Assembly (NCBI GenBank): GCA_002104945.1
Contig: MCFH01000018.1
Location: 310,001-374,000, forward strand
Direction: 5' to 3'
DNA length: 64,000 bases
Source of the DNA: Piromyces finnis
Taxonomy: Eukaryota > Neocallimastigomycota > Neocallimastigomycetes > Neocallimastigales > Neocallimastigaceae
Shown here: positions 58,975 through 64,000 of the stretch, piece by piece
Position numbering within the stretch: the stretch's first letter is position 1
Layout: each line of letters starts with the position of its first letter
The notes under the pieces: generated by a model
The model's database searches: none
The model's input: only the letters and a program-made list of their open reading frames with translations
Told to the model about the DNA's origin: nothing
Translations under genes and position numbers: made by a program

Positions 58975-61434
58975 TTAGACAGTAATTGTATTGTCAAACC
59001 ATTCATTACTAATTTTCTTAATATTGTATAACTTTTGGTTTTCAGGTATATTTAAAGACAAAATTAAATCATAGTTTTCCTATTAGAGAATATAAAATGA
59101 TAATAATAAATATATATAAATTATTGTGATTTTTATTTTAAATCTAATAATTATAAAAATATTAATTATTTACCTTATTTGATTCATGGTCAGAAATACA
59201 TTTAATAATTTCCTTACACATCGAATTTAAGCAAATTTTACGTTTCAATAAAATTTCATAGTCGGATAATGAAATCTTACTTTTTGAACTTAATTGGATT
59301 TGAATAGATTTTAATATAGTATTTAATTTTTCTAATAATTCTTTATAAGAAATAATATCATTTTTCTTTGAAGTTGTGTGATTTATAATAGAAAGATATG
59401 AAAGGAATAATTGACCACCATTTTCCCAGTCCTTTACTTCTTGATGATTAATCTTATTTAATATTTTTTCAACAAATTTTGTATTGTTATTTATAATGGC
59501 TTCAGGAAGGATTTTATTTATAACTAATGAATGGACCTTATTCCAGCATTTTGCATCAATTAAATAAATTGCTTCTAATATTGCATCATTGGCATAACGA
59601 GCTTTTATAATTCTTGTTTCATGAATCCACATTTCTGGAATTTTTAATTTATCTACAAGGAATGTCCACAATTCACTGTTTTTATTTTTTGTAAATTCAA
59701 AAGTTTCATTGCTAGCCTTTAACTTTTCTTCATTTGATTTTTCAATTGAGCATAATTCCTTATAAATACTACCACTGTAATCGTCAATAGGATAGTATCT
59801 ATATATCAAATTTTTAATTGCCATTTCGCGACAGTTTTTATTATTAATAAATAAACATACAAAACATGCCCAATCCCACATTCCGATACTTTCTAATTGA
59901 AAAGCTAAGGAAATTGTTAATTTATCTTGAAGTCTTTTTTCTTTTTCATTTTGTAATTGGGACTTAGATAATAAAGAGTTAATTAACCAGGGAATTCTGT
60001 AATCAAGCATATCACTGGAAATATTTTGTGGAGAAAATATCTTGTTTTTATTGTATGAATCATTAACATAGTATTTAAATAAATGATATACAATGTCAAA
60101 ATGCTTTGGCTTTTGCTTCATATCAAATGATTCAAAAATATTATTCTCTTTTTTTTCATCATCTTTATACAATTGGTTTTCGAAATAAGATGGTAATGGT
60201 TCAGAAATTAAGTCTTCTTTTTTTACAATATCTTGTTCTCTTTGACTCTCTAGAATTTGTTCATACTTTTCCAATGAATCTGCAAGATCATCCATACCTC
60301 CATTAACAAACCAAACAAAAAGAGCAAATGTTCTTTTCCAACTATTTAAGCCATAACATACATCATCAACTTGACCACCAATCAATTTCCATAAATTAAT
60401 ATAATTAGATTTATATTCATTGTTCTTTGCATCATTTTCCCAAAGTGAAATTTGTTGATTAATCAAATTTTGAGTGTAATTGTCCATTACGCCTGATCCT
60501 GGAACACCTTTTCCGTAGGATAAGAATTCTGAACTTTCAAAACAACTACCGCATTGAGAAATAACAGTTGCTAATCTATAATCACCTTGTTTAATAACTT
60601 CCTTACATGCTTTTGATAATTTTCTACCTGAGAGAAGATTAAATATGATTTCATTATTTAATTCTTTCATTTGAACTTTATCTTTAGTATTTTTAATTTT
60701 TTTTCTTAATTCTATAATATTTTGCTCAATTTCATCTTGAACGTATTCTTCAAGCCATTTATTTATTCTTTCCTTTTTAAACATTTTTGAGAAATACTTG
60801 TTTTTTGTTTCATCTAATTCCTTTTCTACAATCTCATTATTTTCAGTAGTGTTGATTAAAATAGGGTCAAATAAAGCTTCACATAATTTCCAAATCATTA
60901 TTTCATTTTGATCAAAAACATCCATAGACTTTTCGCTTAACATATCCGTAAAGGTTTTAAAAGATATTTTTGGAGAAAGTTTAATCTTTGGAATCAATTG
61001 AATATCGTTATCTTCTTTTTTCAATATATTCTTTTCAAATTTATCTTCTTCGTTCTTGTCATTTACAATATTTGAATTATTTAACTGATTTTGAAGAGTA
61101 ATACGATGCTTTTCTCTAAGCTTCATATCATCAGCATCATCGAATAAATTTAAATGATGAATTACTATTTTTTCCATTGGTAAAACATTACCACCAGAAG
61201 CATTCTTAACTATATTTGGCAATTTTGTAATTAATACACCACCTGGACCCCAGCCTACTCTAAAACTACGTGAAAGTGCTAAACCTATGTTTTTATAATT
61301 TTTTTCATGATTAAATGATACACTTTCTGAATGTTCAATAATATTTTTGATATTTGACACATTTTCCTAAATATAATAATTCATTTTAGAAAATATAATT
61401 TATAAGTATTTTGTAATGATCATATGTATTATTA

Positions 61435-61519
<85 letters not shown>

Positions 61520-64000
61520 AACAGTATCTCAAAATTATTCTTTAAATACTAATATTTTTAAAAAAACAAAAACACAAATATGAACAATATATATTATATT
61601 TTTTATATTTTCTTTTACTTTGTTTTAAAAAAAATTTTTTTTAATGATTTATTTATTTATTAGTGTTTCTTGAGATTATTATTATTATTATTATTATTGC
61701 TATTCCAATAATTTGATCAATTATTAATTTTATAAATTTGAAGTTAATTTATTAACATAAAATAAAATTTATGAAAGTAAAAGAAATTAAAAAAATATAA
61801 TTATATTTTTATATATTTAATATCTGAATTAGAAATGATATTTATAATAAATAAATAAATAAAAATAAAAAGATAATAATAATAATAAATAAATAAATAA
61901 AACTACTTTAATATTAAATACTCATTCATAAAATATAAAAATTCTTTTTAAAAAAAAATGAAATAAAATAACTATTTATAAATAATACTATAATTATATA
62001 CTTATTTTAGCTAACCTTTTGTGTAATTGGTTGGTTGATGTTCATATCAAATCCTTTAGACTTTAACTTTTTTACTGGATTTTCATTAACTAATTTGGTT
62101 ATAGTCTCATGTTTTATATTATGCTTTCTCTTATTAGAAGTTGTATCCTTTTTTCCTTTTAAATTATTACTTTTGACTTTTCCTAATTCTTTTTCTTTTT
62201 TTATTTCATCACTTTCATTATTATCTAAATTTAAATTTTCTTTAGATTTTTTTTCTTGTGAATCGCTTCCTTCAGAACTATCTCCATTATCAGAACTAGA
62301 GCTTTCTCCAGAACTATGATATACTTCTTCAGCTAATAATTCCAATTCACCAGAAACAAGTCTTTTTAATAATTCTTTCTTTTCATGTTTATTCATTTTT
62401 TCATCATTTTTTAATTCTTCTTCCTCATCAGAAGAAATATCAACGCTAACAACTTCATAAACTCCATATCTAGAATCATCATTACTATTTTGACGAATTT
62501 TACAATATTTTGCAATATGCTTTTCATTATCAGTATATTCTTCTTCTTCTTCTTCATTTAATAAACCATATTTACTAAAATGTTCAACATTAAATGACCA
62601 ACAACCAGTTTCAATATCAAAAGAAATAAATTCAGTCTCTGGCATAGTTTTTAATTTCTTCATATGTCTCTTGAATCTTGGATGTTCCACATCTAAAATT
62701 GGTTTTTGGGTAGCTTTATCCATAGTCCAACATTTTAATAATTCAATATGAGCTGGTACATTCAATCCTTGACCAACTGGTGGTTTGTTTTCTTCACCTG
62801 GATATACAGTACAAACCTTTGGTTCAATAATAATAATTGAGCCAAAAATTTTAACAATACCATTGCGATCATTAGTTGGTGAAGCTGATATTAAATCAAC
62901 TGGTTCTAAGAAATGAACAGAACCAACACCAGGATATGTAACAATTAAATCCTTAACATGCTTCAATTCTTCATTTGTCATACGATTCATTTCAGAAAGA
63001 GATGGTGAAATAATATAATCGTTAACATATGATGTTTTAGTTTCTTGAGTTTCAACCTTAATTTCATTTTTAGTATTAATTGTTGTTTCGTTAGTTTCTG
63101 TTACAGTTCTACCTGGAGTCAAGAATATACTAGATTTATTAACACTTCCAGTACTTTTATTCAAAGTAAATGGTGTAACATTCAATTTTTGCTTATTTGG
63201 AGTACTAATTTCAAGATTTTCATTGAAGTTAATTTTTTTGCTTTCCTTTTGAATAAATAATGAAGATGAAATTGGCTTAATAATTTCACTCTTCTCTTCT
63301 TCTTTATTAATAATCAACTTTTTGATACTTTTTCTAGTGACAAGTTTATTAGCCAATTGTGGATCATCAATATTTCTACTATCAAATAATGTTTTTTTAA
63401 TCAATTCAGGTTTTGAACCTGGGGATGGGGCTGAAAATCCTTGAAGCTTTATTTTAGTTGTAGCTTTTGGTGTTGTCTTGTATTGAGAAGAACTTATTGA
63501 TTTTTTAATCTTTGATGTTTCAGATACTTCAGTTTTTGAAGAACCTAATACATTAGAAGATGCTACAGTTTCAAATAATGGATTAATACCATATGGGGCC
63601 TGATCGATTGATGCTTGTAATGGTGCTTGATTTAATCCAGTATTCATTCCACTAAATGTTGATGTTGTAGTGTTACCAAAAAGACATCCAGTAGCTGGTT
63701 TTGCTGTATTGAATGATGAAAAACTGGTTGTAGCAGGTTTAGAACCAAATAATGAATTATTTTGTGTACCGAATGAAGTATTGGTTGTTCCTGTACTGTT
63801 AAATGAAAACATTGGTTTATTTCCAGCATTTAATGTAGAAGTCGCTGGTTTATTTAAATTTAATCCTCCTCCAATTGCTGGCTTATTACCAAATAATGAA
63901 CCAGTTGTAGCAGTGTTGTTATTACTTCCAAACAAACCAGTACTAGTTGTATTATTTTGAGTATTTCCAAACAAACTGTTAGATGTATTATTATTATTGT
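58975..64000 (-). CDS. NUP98: NUP98-NUP96 (NUP145-like) nucleoporin precursor, 5' end beyond window
   Basis: Minus-strand exons: >64000-62016, 61366-59174 and 59079-58975; about 1,426 residues visible, with the frame still open at the window edge. Part 1 begins in FG/GLFG repeats (SLFGNTQ, GLFGSNN, SLFGNKP), which form the permeability barrier. It then has the NUP98 autoproteolytic domain (about 63010-62560): YPGVGSVHFLEP, KVCTVYPGEENKPPVGQGLNV and WSFNVEHFSKYGLL, where HF|S is the self-cleavage site. Part 2 is the alpha-helical Nup96/Nup145C scaffold of the Y-complex (SRSFRVGWGPGG; LAFQLESIGMWDWACFVCL). The last exon ends in KISNEWFDNTITV. The 649-nt intron 61367-62015 holds an A-tract of more than 35 nt and a (TA)n run. 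Splices QK|ENVSNIK and NK|ENYDL keep frame. The fused precursor is the common eukaryotic form. Confidence 0.93.
61367..62015 (-). other. Large intron of NUP98-96
   Basis: 649 nt with a GTTAGC donor and TTATATTTAG acceptor. On the plus strand it carries an A-tract at about 61438-61474 followed by about 20 TA units to 61513. It is much longer than the other introns seen (73-238 nt), probably through microsatellite growth. Confidence 0.8.

Overview
The window is eukaryotic nuclear DNA of extreme A+T content, with long A/T homopolymers, asparagine-rich proteins, short AT-rich GT..AG introns and Ty3-type retrotransposons. The best fit is an anaerobic gut fungus (Neocallimastigomycota). That fit rests on general composition, a fungal-style UFD1, and a cluster of secreted transglutaminase-like genes that resemble rumen Firmicute proteins. 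An AT-rich amoebozoan such as Dictyostelium is less likely but not excluded, because it also has poly-Asn proteins and tRNA-targeted retroelements.

Layout. 1-567: 5' part of a MATH-like/BTB gene (minus). 568-8360: gene desert. 8361-10943: Asn-rich protein of unknown function with one intron. 12212-20500: four tandem paralogous secreted transglutaminase-like genes; three of them have a small 3' exon encoding a hydrophobic tail, and the fourth also has a Thr-rich repeat stalk. 22016-23966: TPR plus metallo-beta-lactamase fusion in six exons. 24972-26712: CCR4/Ngl-like nuclease in three exons. 26938-27009: tRNA-Thr(CGU), minus strand. 27025-53636: a 26.6-kb retroelement stack on the upstream side of that tRNA. 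56492-58245: UFD1 in eight exons. 58975-64000: NUP98-NUP96 (NUP145-like) precursor, minus strand, running off the window.

The retroelement stack is the most remarkable part. Starting about 12-15 bp upstream of the mature tRNA 5' end, four LTR units lie end to end: element E1, element E2, a solo LTR (LTR-C) and a solo LTR of the E1 family. All five junctions carry the same 4-bp target sequence TTTC, as expected if successive integrations hit the same site in front of a Pol III gene. Secondary insertions are nested inside: a chromodomain Ty3 element (E3, opposite strand, 5-bp TSD CTATT) in the leader of E2; a tRNA-derived SINE (minus strand) in LTR-C; and a fourth Ty3 element (E4, TSD ATAA) immediately upstream of the SINE's tRNA-like promoter, so it appears to obey the same Pol III targeting.

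E1, E2 and E4 share a primer-binding motif TGGTGGAGA. They also share a -1 frameshift cassette: a T TTA AAY slippery heptamer, an immediate gag stop codon, a 5-7 nt spacer, and a G/C-rich hairpin with an 8-nt loop whose stem differs in sequence between elements. E3 instead shows the hallmarks of Tf1-type self-priming: 11 nt just after its 5' LTR are complementary to the predicted first 11 nt of its own transcript. E1 encodes Gag and protease but no reverse transcriptase or integrase, so it is probably mobilised in trans. Gene models were built by eye from frame, splice consensus and family conservation; no search or transcript data were available.
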